64,000 nucleotides of DNA from Ignavibacteria bacterium. GTDB lineage: Bacteria; Bacteroidota; Ignavibacteria; Tepidaquicellales; OLB5. Below the pieces are notes generated by a model. The model was not told the DNA's origin, did not search any database, and saw nothing but the letters and a program-made list of their open reading frames with translations. Position numbers and translations under genes: made by a program. This document shows positions 36,882-45,183 of this stretch, piece after piece. Numbering within the stretch: the first letter of the stretch is position 1; each line of letters starts with the position of its first letter. Location of the stretch: the NCBI GenBank assembly GCA_020852705.1, contig JADZAP010000029.1:1-64000 (forward strand). Reading direction: 5' to 3'.

Positions 36882-38156
36882 TTAATTACCTGCTTTTACC
36901 GGTTTAATGTTTAAATTATTCAATATCATTTTAAGATAGTACCATTCAGCTGTGAAAATAAATATTTCTGTTATTACTGTAAGAATTGCTGAAGCAGTTA
37001 TGCCAAATCGGGGTAATAGATATAGATTCAGCAGTACATTCATTATTAATGCATAAAGCGTAATATACATCACAATTTTAAAGTATCCCATACCGTTTAA
37101 AATAATGCCTGTAAGGTTATTTAATCCCATTGCAATTATTCCGGCTGAAAGTATTCTTAATATTATTACAGAATTTTCAAATTTACCGGTATATATTATA
37201 TTTATAATTTGCTCCGCAAATATAAATAAAATTATTGTACTTAAAATGCTTATCGCTAATATTGGTTTATAATGTTCATTATAAAATACCCGTATTTGTT
37301 CAGTATCTCTGCCAATAAATGCTATTCGGGTGAACCCGCTTACAAGCAGAAATGAATATAACAATGAGCTTGATTTAAACAACCCGTAGGCTGCGTTATA
37401 AAATGCAGTTTCATCATAGCTTCGCATTTTTGCTATTAACAGTAAATCAATTTTATCATAAAGAAGATTAAATACAACCGCCAATCCAAGCACAAATGAT
37501 ACAGAAATAATTTTTCTGATACCTGCAATGCTGAAATAAAATAAACTAAGTCTTATCCCGTTTCTGTATAGGAAAAATAAAGATACTGTTATTTGCAGAA
37601 TCGTTCCCGCTAATAATACTGCAAAAAAATCATTTAGAGTGAATGAGAAATAAATAAAACCTGCTCCAAAAATTAAAAGTGTTAATATGTGTGTTGACGA
37701 AAAGGAAATAAATTGTTCTCTGTATTTGTTAATTCCAGAAAGTGCTTTATTAACAATGGCAGCTAAAAATGCACTGTACATAAATAATGTAATTAGCAAA
37801 AATAACCTGTACGATATTTCAGGGTAAACAAGTAATACAGTTAAACTTCCTGCGGCTAAATATAGAATTACTATCAGGCTTGCAATAAAAAATATTCTGC
37901 TAAATATTTCAGATGCTCTTTCTCTCTTAATTGCGATTTCCCTCTGTAAATATATCGGCAGCCCAAAATCAAAAACTGAAATGAAAACAATACTCAGTGC
38001 AATTAATGTAACTATCTGTCCAAATACACCTGTCGGATAATTTCTTGCTAAAAGTACAATAATTATAAAAAAGAAAATCTTATCGCTTAAATTAAGCAGG
38101 AAAATATATTTACTGCCTGCAAGAAGTTTTAAATATTTTTTGATTTTATCTGCCAA
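36882..38156 (-). CDS. Wzx-like polysaccharide flippase
   Basis: 424 residues with 12 or more membrane segments and the family-style charged N-terminus KYLKLLAGSKYIFLLNLSDKI, followed by LPIYLQREIAIKR. Such MOP-superfamily proteins move undecaprenyl-linked repeat units across the inner membrane. It is the first gene of the locus that runs down to 21358, which supports a Wzx/Wzy-type pathway. No Wzy polymerase or initiating transferase (WbaP/WecA) is in the window. Confidence 0.88.
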   Translation of the reverse strand: MADKIKKYLKLLAGSKYIFLLNLSDKIFFFIIIVLLARNYPTGVFGQIVTLIALSIVFISVFDFGLPIYLQREIAIKRERASEIFSRIFFIASLIVILYLAAGSLTVLLVYPEISYRLFLLITLFMYSAFLAAIVNKALSGINKYREQFISFSSTHILTLLIFGAGFIYFSFTLNDFFAVLLAGTILQITVSLFFLYRNGIRLSLFYFSIAGIRKIISVSFVLGLAVVFNLLYDKIDLLLIAKMRSYDETAFYNAAYGLFKSSSLLYSFLLVSGFTRIAFIGRDTEQIRVFYNEHYKPILAISILSTIILFIFAEQIINIIYTGKFENSVIILRILSAGIIAMGLNNLTGIILNGMGYFKIVMYITLYALIMNVLLNLYLLPRFGITASAILTVITEIFIFTAEWYYLKMILNNLNIKPVKAGN

Positions 38157-38226
38157 TTATCCAAAATAGCAATGTTTTAAGGTTAAATAAATCTTTTTAC
38201 AAATGCCCTTTAAGCATTATTAAAAT

Positions 38227-39102
38227 TTAATCTTTCTTTTCGTAAGGAATCCCGTCTGCAGCAGGTGGTGTGGCTTTGCCAATAAATCCTGCAAGTACAA
38301 TTATAGTCAGCAAATAAGGCAGCATTTGTATGAATTGTGTTGGCACTCCGCTGGACTGAAATTGCAAAGTAAAACTTTCAGCCAGCCCAAAAAGTAAACA
38401 GGCTAAAGCTGCACCTGTTGGCTTCCATTTACCTATTATCATAGCTGCAAGTGCAATATACCCGCGACCTGCTGACATACCGTCCGTAAAACTATGCTGG
38501 TCAAGTGCAAGCCATGCCCCTCCCAAACCTGCTAATGCTCCGCTTATAATTACCCCCATATACCTCATTTTGCTAACGCTGATCCCAAGTGAATCTGCCG
38601 CTTCAGGGTTTTGGCCAACTGCCTTTAATCTTAAACCAAATTTCGTCCGGTTTATTGCAAACACAGTGATAATTAATATTAATACACAAATAAGCAAAAA
38701 CGGATTGAAAGGAAGTCCCCATGATTCCAATCCAATTACTCTGGGTGAATTGCTTGAACTTCCAAAAATTAATTTACAGAAAAATTTTGTTATACCAAAA
38801 GCAAATATATTTAATGCTATCCCTGAAACTATCTGATTAGCTTTAAATGTGATTGTAATTAATCCGTGTAAAATTGAAACAATTATCCCGGCTAACAAAC
38901 TGCAAACTATACCAGTCAGAACGCTTCCTGTATAATAAATACCTATTATTGCTGCAAATGCTCCGCTTAACAGCATTCCTTCAAGGGCAATGTTTACAAC
39001 TCCGCCTTTTTCGGAATAAACTGCACCTAATGATGGCAGTAAATAGGGGATAGATATCCGGAATGTCTGTAATACAAAGGCAGCAGTTAATATTTCCTGC
39101 AT
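38227..39102 (-). CDS. BMP-type (nucleoside) ABC transporter permease 2
   Basis: 291 residues, ~8-9 membrane segments. PSLGAVYSEKGGVVNIALEGMLLSGAF is the hallmark N-terminus of the smaller permease of BMP/YufQ-type transporters (GxxxSExxGxxNIGxEG). It follows permease 1 by 2 nt. With permease 1, the double ATPase and the BMP lipoprotein it forms a nucleoside uptake system. Confidence 0.93.
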   Translation of the reverse strand: MQEILTAAFVLQTFRISIPYLLPSLGAVYSEKGGVVNIALEGMLLSGAFAAIIGIYYTGSVLTGIVCSLLAGIIVSILHGLITITFKANQIVSGIALNIFAFGITKFFCKLIFGSSSNSPRVIGLESWGLPFNPFLLICVLILIITVFAINRTKFGLRLKAVGQNPEAADSLGISVSKMRYMGVIISGALAGLGGAWLALDQHSFTDGMSAGRGYIALAAMIIGKWKPTGAALACLLFGLAESFTLQFQSSGVPTQFIQMLPYLLTIIVLAGFIGKATPPAADGIPYEKKD

Positions 39103-39104
39103 AA

Positions 39105-40151
39105 TTATACTGTCTTCACTTTAAATTTCTTTTCAAAAATTTTGGTAACTGCAATAATCAGCAGAATTATTATTCCCTGCATAATTGTAACTATTTCTTT
39201 GGGAACAAGTGTGTTAACTGTAAGTCCACCGTATTCAAGTATCCCGAAAAATATTGAAACAGGTATTATTGCAAATGGATTATTTCTTGCAATTAACGCT
39301 ACAGCAATTCCAATATACCCTGCATTTTCTGAAAGACCTAGTTCAAAGTAATGTTTGTATCCGTTTACAAAATTTAATCCCCCTAGTCCTGCTAACCCGC
39401 CTGAAACAGCCATTGACCATAATATTATCCTGCCGCTTTTCATTTTTGCATATTCTGCCGCAAATGGATTAAATCCGTATGTCCGGATTCTGTATCCTAA
39501 AACTGATTTATTGATTATCAAATACATTAAAATGCAGGCACCAATTGCAATTGGAAAGCTCAAATTAAATGGCGACCCTTTAAACATGCCTGTTAATATA
39601 TCAAATCTTAGTAATACTGATTCAGGTGAAATTTCAGGTGTATGAATAGTTGCAGGGACAAGGTAAATATTATTAACAATATAGCTCACTAATGCCATTG
39701 CTATAAAGTTAAGCATAATTGTGTTTATTACTTCATGCGAGCCAAATCTGGCTTTTAAATATCCTGCAATTCCAGCCCAAAATGCTCCGCCAATAAATGC
39801 CGCTAATAAACTTAAAGGAATAATTATCTGCCATGGAAAATTAACAAAAGTTATTCCAACCCATGCACTTGCAAACGCTCCAATTGTTAATTGTCCCTCA
39901 GCCCCTATATTGAATAATCCTGCCTTGAATGCAAATGCTGCTGCCAAACCCGTAAATATAAGCGTAGTTGACTTAAACATTACCTGCCCAAAACCGTATG
40001 AATTGCCAATTGTATCTGAAAACATTTTAGTATAGATATCAATAGGATTCTTCCCAATAAGTGCTATTAATACTGCTCCAAAAATTAACGAAATTATTAT
40101 TGAAAGTATCGGACCTGCTGCTGAATAAATATATTTTGTAATTTTGTTCAT
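39105..40151 (-). CDS. BMP-type (nucleoside) ABC transporter permease 1
   Basis: 348 residues, ~9-10 membrane segments. FKAGLFNIGAEGQLTIGAF is the family motif of BPD_transp_2 permeases of the YufP type. Its ATG overlaps the stop of the ATPase gene (40148-40151, ATGA), giving coupled translation. Substrate inferred as nucleosides from the BMP component and the neighbouring 5'-nucleotidase. Confidence 0.93.
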   Translation of the reverse strand: MNKITKYIYSAAGPILSIIISLIFGAVLIALIGKNPIDIYTKMFSDTIGNSYGFGQVMFKSTTLIFTGLAAAFAFKAGLFNIGAEGQLTIGAFASAWVGITFVNFPWQIIIPLSLLAAFIGGAFWAGIAGYLKARFGSHEVINTIMLNFIAMALVSYIVNNIYLVPATIHTPEISPESVLLRFDILTGMFKGSPFNLSFPIAIGACILMYLIINKSVLGYRIRTYGFNPFAAEYAKMKSGRIILWSMAVSGGLAGLGGLNFVNGYKHYFELGLSENAGYIGIAVALIARNNPFAIIPVSIFFGILEYGGLTVNTLVPKEIVTIMQGIIILLIIAVTKIFEKKFKVKTV

Positions 40152-41665
40152 CTCTTATTGCTTTTTAATCCTGTCATATATTCACCAATTTCATTTTCAT
40201 TTGTTGATTTTGGATCAAGCTCTCCGGTAATTCTGCCATTATACATTACCGCAATTTTATCCGAAAGCTTTAAAAGCTCACTCAAGTCAGATGAAATAAG
40301 CAGTATTGCTTTGCCTTTTTTGCTTTCTTCTAAAATTGTTCTGTGTACAAATTCACTTGCTAATATATCAAGTCCTCTTGTAGGGTGGCTTATCACAACA
40401 AGGTCTGAATTTTTTGTCATTTCACGTGCTGCAACCGCTTTTTGCTGATTTCCCCCCGATAGCCCTTCCATTAATGCTTTACTGTTTTCAGGACGTATAT
40501 CATATTCTTCAATTATTACCTCTGAAAATTCATTTATTTTTTTATTATTAAGTATCCATCCGTTTGAAAAATTCTCTTCTTTTTCTCTTCCTAATATTAA
40601 ATTTTCCTCTAATGTAAATTCTTTTACTATCCCGTACTTATGTCTGTTTGCCGGTATATGTGCAATTGATTTCTTGAAATCATCTATGCCTGCAATGTTA
40701 ATTGTACCTTTTGAAATTTTTCTTAACCCGCATATTGCCTCTGCTAACTCTTCTTGACCGTTGCCTTCAACTCCGGCAATGCCAAATATTTCACCTTCTT
40801 TAATTATCAAAGATATACCGTTTATTGCTAATGATCCTCGGTCATTATTTATATACAGATCATTTACTTCCAGTATTATTTTCTCTCCGCCTGCAGATTT
40901 TTTTATCACCTGACTTTCTATACTTCGTCCTGTTATCATCTTCGCAAGTTCATTGCTGCTGGTTTGGTTTGTTTTTAAAATTCCTGTAACCTTGCCTCTT
41001 CTCAGTACCGTAACTCTATCACTAATGGCAAGAACTTCGCCTAGTTTATGTGTTATTAATATTATAGTTTTACCGGAATTTTTTAATTCTGCAAGGGTTT
41101 TAAAAAGTTCTTCTGTTTCCTGCGGAGTAAGTATTGCTGTTGGCTCATCTAAAATCATTATTTCTGCGTTTCTGTAAAGCAGTTTAAGTATTTCAATTTT
41201 CTGCTGAATCCCTACCGCTAAACCGCCTGATATATCATCAAGTTCAACATTTATTTCAAAACTCTTCTTAAGTTCAATAACTTTCTGCTTGCTTCGCTTC
41301 ATATCAATTACATCAAACCTAAAAGTATCTTCATCACCTAGTATAATATTTTCCAGTACACTAAATGTGTTTACTAACATAAAATGCTGATGTACCATTC
41401 CAACCCCTAACTTTATTGCATCGGCAGGGGAGCGGAACTTTGCTTCTTTGCCGTTTATTAATATTTTCCCGCTATCTGCTTGGTACATTCCGTAAAGTAT
41501 GTTCATTAAAGTTGATTTACCCGCACCATTTTCGCCGATTAAAGCATGTATTTCCCCCGGGTAAGCAGAAAAATTTACATGATCATTGGCGTTATATCCT
41601 GCCTGAAATGATTTTACTATATCAATCAGCTGAACTGAAACTGAATTTGCGGTTTGTTCTCTCAT
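40148..41665 (-). CDS. BMP-type (nucleoside) ABC transporter ATPase, two ABC domains
   Basis: 505 residues with two fused ABC domains. First: Walker A GENGAGKST (44-52), a variant signature (SGGLAVGIQQ), Walker B IMILDEPTA. Second: degenerate Walker A GVEGNGQEE, clear LSGGNQQK signature, SHPTRGLD in place of the usual LDEP. This asymmetry is normal for sugar/nucleoside importers of this class. 49 nt after the BMP gene, 4-nt overlap with permease 1. Confidence 0.95.
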   Translation of the reverse strand: MREQTANSVSVQLIDIVKSFQAGYNANDHVNFSAYPGEIHALIGENGAGKSTLMNILYGMYQADSGKILINGKEAKFRSPADAIKLGVGMVHQHFMLVNTFSVLENIILGDEDTFRFDVIDMKRSKQKVIELKKSFEINVELDDISGGLAVGIQQKIEILKLLYRNAEIMILDEPTAILTPQETEELFKTLAELKNSGKTIILITHKLGEVLAISDRVTVLRRGKVTGILKTNQTSSNELAKMITGRSIESQVIKKSAGGEKIILEVNDLYINNDRGSLAINGISLIIKEGEIFGIAGVEGNGQEELAEAICGLRKISKGTINIAGIDDFKKSIAHIPANRHKYGIVKEFTLEENLILGREKEENFSNGWILNNKKINEFSEVIIEEYDIRPENSKALMEGLSGGNQQKAVAAREMTKNSDLVVISHPTRGLDILASEFVHRTILEESKKGKAILLISSDLSELLKLSDKIAVMYNGRITGELDPKSTNENEIGEYMTGLKSNKR

Positions 41666-41714
41666 AAGGTAATTATATAGAATAATTTTAATTTTTCAAA
41701 TTGCAATATTACAT

Positions 41715-42728
41715 TTATTTAACTGGTATTGTAATCTTACCTTCAATAATTTCTTTCCGTATTGCTTCAACTTTGGTTCTAACATCCTGCGGAATTAAGT
41801 TTTTATTCTTTTCTGTGTATGCATAATCAACACCGTTGGTTTTTAAACCAAATGTTTCCGCCCTTCCGCCTTTAAATGAACCTTCCTTCACTTCCTTAAT
41901 AACTTCAAATACTGCAACATCAACAGCTTTCACCATACTGGTTATTATAAAGCCCGGTGCTTCATCATTTTGATCTGAATCAACTCCAATTGCAAACTTC
42001 TTTGTTTCCCTTGCCGCTTCAAATACTCCAAGTCCCGTAACCCCCGAGGCATGATATATTATATCAACTCCATCATTATATTGCCCCAATGCAATTTCTT
42101 TGCCCTTTCCCGGATTTTTAAACGCATCACCAGTTACTCCTGCATATCCTATAAGTATTTGGCAGTCCTTATTTACATACTTCACTCCTGCTTCATAAGA
42201 TACCTGAAATTTTTTTATTAACGGTGATTCCATTCCGCCAACAAATCCAACTTTGTTTGTCTTTGTCATCAACCCTGCAATTGCTCCAACCAAAAATGAA
42301 CCTTCTTCTTCTCTAAATTCAAGCGCTACCAGATTTGGAGGAAGTGTTTTTGCTGAATCATAGGTATAGTCAACACATGCAAACTTTTTATCGGGAAATT
42401 CTATTGCAGCTTTTGTTATCTCATCTGTAAAAATAAATCCTATGCCAAAAATTATGCTTATATCAGGCCGGTTTGCAAACTGACGTAATGCTGCTTCTCT
42501 TTCTGCACCCGGTCCCGGTTCAATATATTCATATTCTATTCCAAGCTCCTGCTTCGCTTTTTCAAGTCCGCGGTATGCTGCATCATTAAAGGATTTATCG
42601 CCCCTGCCCCCAACATCAAATACCAATCCTACTTTAATTTTGCTTTTATCAGTTACGGTATTATTTTCTTTTTTCCCGCATGAAGTAAATAAAAATATTG
42701 TAATAAAAATCAGAAGAAAATTTTTCAT
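41715..42728 (-). CDS. BMP-family substrate-binding lipoprotein
   Basis: 337 residues. Lipoprotein signal peptide with lipobox FTSC, Cys17 as the lipidated residue. The mature part is a two-lobed BMP-family binding protein: VGLVFDVGGRGDKSFNDAA, YIEPGPGAEREAALR, GFVGGMESPLIKKF and the DGVDIIYHASGVTG hinge strand. PnrA/BmpA members bind purine nucleosides. First gene of the transporter operon; a promoter of Bacteroidota type lies at 42823-42853. Confidence 0.94.
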   Translation of the reverse strand: MKNFLLIFITIFLFTSCGKKENNTVTDKSKIKVGLVFDVGGRGDKSFNDAAYRGLEKAKQELGIEYEYIEPGPGAEREAALRQFANRPDISIIFGIGFIFTDEITKAAIEFPDKKFACVDYTYDSAKTLPPNLVALEFREEEGSFLVGAIAGLMTKTNKVGFVGGMESPLIKKFQVSYEAGVKYVNKDCQILIGYAGVTGDAFKNPGKGKEIALGQYNDGVDIIYHASGVTGLGVFEAARETKKFAIGVDSDQNDEAPGFIITSMVKAVDVAVFEVIKEVKEGSFKGGRAETFGLKTNGVDYAYTEKNKNLIPQDVRTKVEAIRKEIIEGKITIPVK

Positions 42729-42822
42729 TTTTAGCAGCTTTGGTTAAATTATTCACTCCCTTTCAAAGAGAGTTTAACACACTAGTGGTGTATTGGATAT
42801 GATAGTTTTTCCTTATTTTTTC

Positions 42823-42853
42823 CAAAATTACTTCAATTTTAATACAGGTGCAA
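42823..42853 (-). promoter_or_regulatory. Bacteroidota-type promoter of the nucleoside transporter operon
   Basis: On the minus strand: TTG (42851-42853), 20-nt spacer, TAATTTTG (42823-42830) matching TAnnTTTG. It lies ~95 nt upstream of the BMP gene start. Both boxes and the spacing fit the RpoD consensus of Bacteroidota. Confidence 0.5.
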
Positions 42854-42930
42854 TTGATTAGTTTTTCTGCTAAAGCAATAATAATTTTTAAGTTAATTAT
42901 TCTTCTCCACATTTTAAACTCTTTGCTTAT

Positions 42931-43455
42931 GAATGCTTTTGATTAATAATATCAATCTTTTGTAATTAGTGTAATTCGTGGTTAAGCTCTTTTGATTCTA
43001 TTCCCCTCTCCTCTTAGGAGAGGGGTTAGGGGAGAGGTCATAATCAAACCTCCTTCATACCTCTGACTTTTTGTCTTATATAAGTTTTGTGTCTATGTTT
43101 CAACTCCTTTGCGTCTTTTAGTATTGAATGCTTTTGATTTATAAAATCAATCTTATGTAATTCGTGTAAATTAGTGTAATTCGTGGTTAATCGCTTTTGA
43201 TTTCCTCCCCCTCTCCTCTTAGGAGAGGGGTTAGGGGTGAGGTTATAATCAAACCTCCTTCATACCCCTGACTTTTTGTCTTATGTAATTTTTGTTTCTA
43301 TGTTTCAACTCCTTTGCGTCTTTTAGTATTGAATTCTTTTTGATTTATAAAATCAATCTTATGTAATTCGCGTAAATTAGTGTAATTCGTGGTTAATCGC
43401 TTTTGATTTCCTTCCCCTCTCCTCTTAGGAGAGGGGCTAGGGGAGAGGTGATAAA
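42931..43455. repeat. Tandem intergenic repeats, 2.7 copies of a ~195-205-bp unit
   Basis: Units begin at about 42931, 43126 and 43331 (GAAT[G/T]CTTTTGATT). Each contains, in order, a GATTTATAAAATC palindrome, GTGTAATTCGTGGTTAA, the hairpin CCCCTCTCC...GGAGAGGGG (43003-43025, 43207-43230, 43414-43436), AGGGGTGAGGT-like sequence, CAAACCTCCTTCATAC, and TTTCAACTCCTTTGCGTC. The third unit stops after its hairpin. The hairpin core also occurs alone elsewhere in the window. Confidence 0.85.
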
Positions 43456-43535
43456 CAAATCCCTCTTAGCAGAGGAGGCAGGAGGGTGTGATTTATAAAG
43501 GAGATGCCATTAACACTCCTTTAACTTAAAATCAT

Positions 43536-43543
43536 TATATTTG
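43536..43543 (+). promoter_or_regulatory. Possible -7 element for the 5'-nucleotidase gene
   Basis: TATATTTG fits TAnnTTTG and lies 38 nt before the ATG, a usual distance. A -33 TTG/TTTG at ~20 nt upstream is not visible. Confidence 0.4.
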
Positions 43544-43580
43544 TAATTCAGAAATTTAAAATCAGTAATTTACTAGTAAT

Positions 43581-45119
43581 ATGAAAAGATTATCAATTGT
43601 TTTTATTTTTATTCTAACCCTTTCTGCATTCTCACAGGTTAAAGAAGTAACTATCCTGCATTGGAATGATTTCCATGCCCGAAATCAACCCTATCAGGTT
43701 TCAAAAAAAGATCCCAATACTGGTGAAAATATTTATTATTATGTTGGCGGAGTTGGCTCTATGAGCGGTTATTTAAAAAAATACCGCACACCAAACTCAT
43801 TGGTTCTTAATGGGGGAGATGATTTTCAGGGTACACCAATTTCAAACTTTACTCGCGGTAAATCACAAATTGAAATATTGAACACCTATAACATTGATGC
43901 ATTTGTACTTGGTAATCATGAATTTGACTACGGTCAATATTCCCTTGACTCCGCACTGAGTTTGGCAAACTTTGATTACTTATGCAGCAATGTTTATGTT
44001 ACTACGCAGAAACGGTTAATGGGTAAACCGTATGTTGTTAAAGAAATTAATAATGTTAAATTCGGTATAATTGGCATTACTCTCCCTGAACTTTTTGAAA
44101 CCTCAATCCCGGCAAATGTTAAGGATTTAATAATGCTAAATTCTGATTCTGTTATTGCTGCCGGAATTAACGAACTTAAAAAACAAACCTGCGATGTAAT
44201 TGTCTTGCTTTCACACAGCGGACTTAATGAAGATAAAGTATTTGCTGAAAAGTTTTATCCCGATCTTGATATTATTGTTGGGGGACATTCACACACTGCC
44301 TTGTTTAAACCCGTTAATGTTAACGGAGTTATTATCGTTCAGGCAGGTTCTTATGGCAGAGATCTTGGTAAACTTGACCTTAAAATTGATACCGATAAAG
44401 ATACTGTAATTGATTCTTACGGAGTTCTTATAGAAACTGTGCTTGACTCTAATATTTACGATAAGCAGGCAGCTCAAAAAGTTGATAACATGATTGCGCA
44501 GTACCTGCCCGAACTGAATACTAAAATTGGTACCCTCAAATCTGATTGGCGTGCTTCTTACAGCAGTGAAAGCAACCTTGGACAGTTTGAAGCAGATGCT
44601 TTTAAAAATAAAACCGGTGCTGATATTGGATTTGTTAACGGCGGTGGACTGCGTAAAAGTCTGCTTAAAGGTGATATTCTTGTTGGCGATATTTGGGAAA
44701 TTAATCCCTTTGGCAACGATATTCAAACTATTACAGTAAGCGGTAAAATACTTAAACAAATGCTGAAGAATAATATTAAGATTAGACTTGATAAAATAAA
44801 ATCAGGTGAAGGTGCAGAGCTTCTTCATAACTCGGGCTTAACTTACAGTTATGACTCAAAGAAATATTATGAAGGCAGTGATGACTATCTTGTTTCCGCA
44901 AATGTTAACGGAATTGAAATAAATGACACGCAGATGTACACAATAGCAACTAATAATTATGTTATCAGTCAGTTTAAAAAATTCTTCGGTGAAATTCCTG
45001 AAGAAATTACTCCAAAGGAAACCGGTTGGAATGACCGCGACCTTATAATTGAAACTGTTAAAGAAATGAAAGTTATAAACAGTGTGCTTCAAAATCGTGC
45101 TGTTGATGCATCAAAATAA
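43581..45119 (+). CDS. Secreted 5'-nucleotidase / metallophosphatase (UshA-like)
   Basis: 512 residues with signal peptide (~1-18). Metallophosphatase metal ligands: HWNDFH (Asp30, His32), GGDDFQG (78-84), GNHEFDYG (111-118), GGHSH (234-238). The C-terminal 5'-nucleotidase domain includes ADIGFVNGGGLR and NPFGNDIQTI, which form the nucleotide-binding part. It hydrolyses nucleotides or related phosphoesters in the periplasm or outside. Divergent from the nucleoside ABC transporter, it likely supplies nucleosides to it. Ends at a strong bidirectional terminator. Confidence 0.93.
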   Translation: MKRLSIVFIFILTLSAFSQVKEVTILHWNDFHARNQPYQVSKKDPNTGENIYYYVGGVGSMSGYLKKYRTPNSLVLNGGDDFQGTPISNFTRGKSQIEILNTYNIDAFVLGNHEFDYGQYSLDSALSLANFDYLCSNVYVTTQKRLMGKPYVVKEINNVKFGIIGITLPELFETSIPANVKDLIMLNSDSVIAAGINELKKQTCDVIVLLSHSGLNEDKVFAEKFYPDLDIIVGGHSHTALFKPVNVNGVIIVQAGSYGRDLGKLDLKIDTDKDTVIDSYGVLIETVLDSNIYDKQAAQKVDNMIAQYLPELNTKIGTLKSDWRASYSSESNLGQFEADAFKNKTGADIGFVNGGGLRKSLLKGDILVGDIWEINPFGNDIQTITVSGKILKQMLKNNIKIRLDKIKSGEGAELLHNSGLTYSYDSKKYYEGSDDYLVSANVNGIEINDTQMYTIATNNYVISQFKKFFGEIPEEITPKETGWNDRDLIIETVKEMKVINSVLQNRAVDASK

Positions 45120-45133
45120 TTTTAGTCTAAATT

Positions 45134-45165
45134 AAAAAGCCCCTGCATTTCTGCAGGGGCTTTTT
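45134..45165. terminator. Bidirectional rho-independent terminator
   Basis: Perfect 14-bp stem AAAAAGCCCCTGCA / TGCAGGGGCTTTTT with a 4-nt loop, placed between the convergent nucleotidase (+) and LamG (-) genes. A/T tracts on both sides let it act in both directions. Confidence 0.93.
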
Positions 45166-45183
45166 AATTTATGAAATTAAATT

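Larger units (their letters stand above)
42729..43580. other. 852-bp intergenic region between divergent transporter and nucleotidase genes
   Basis: Contains the transporter promoter (42823-42853), nearly three tandem ~200-bp repeats (42931-43455, separate entry), a short further decayed copy of the CCTCTTAGCAGAGG hairpin near 43462-43475, and TATATTTG (43536-43543) as a possible -7 element 38 nt upstream of the nucleotidase start. No ORF. Confidence 0.6.

Noticed and set aside
42931-43455. CRISPR array
   Set aside because: Units are ~200 bp and wholly repeated with no unique spacers; no cas genes in the window.
44289-44759. 156-residue ORF antisense to the 5'-nucleotidase
   Set aside because: It overlaps the conserved nucleotidase domain completely and shows no motif of its own.
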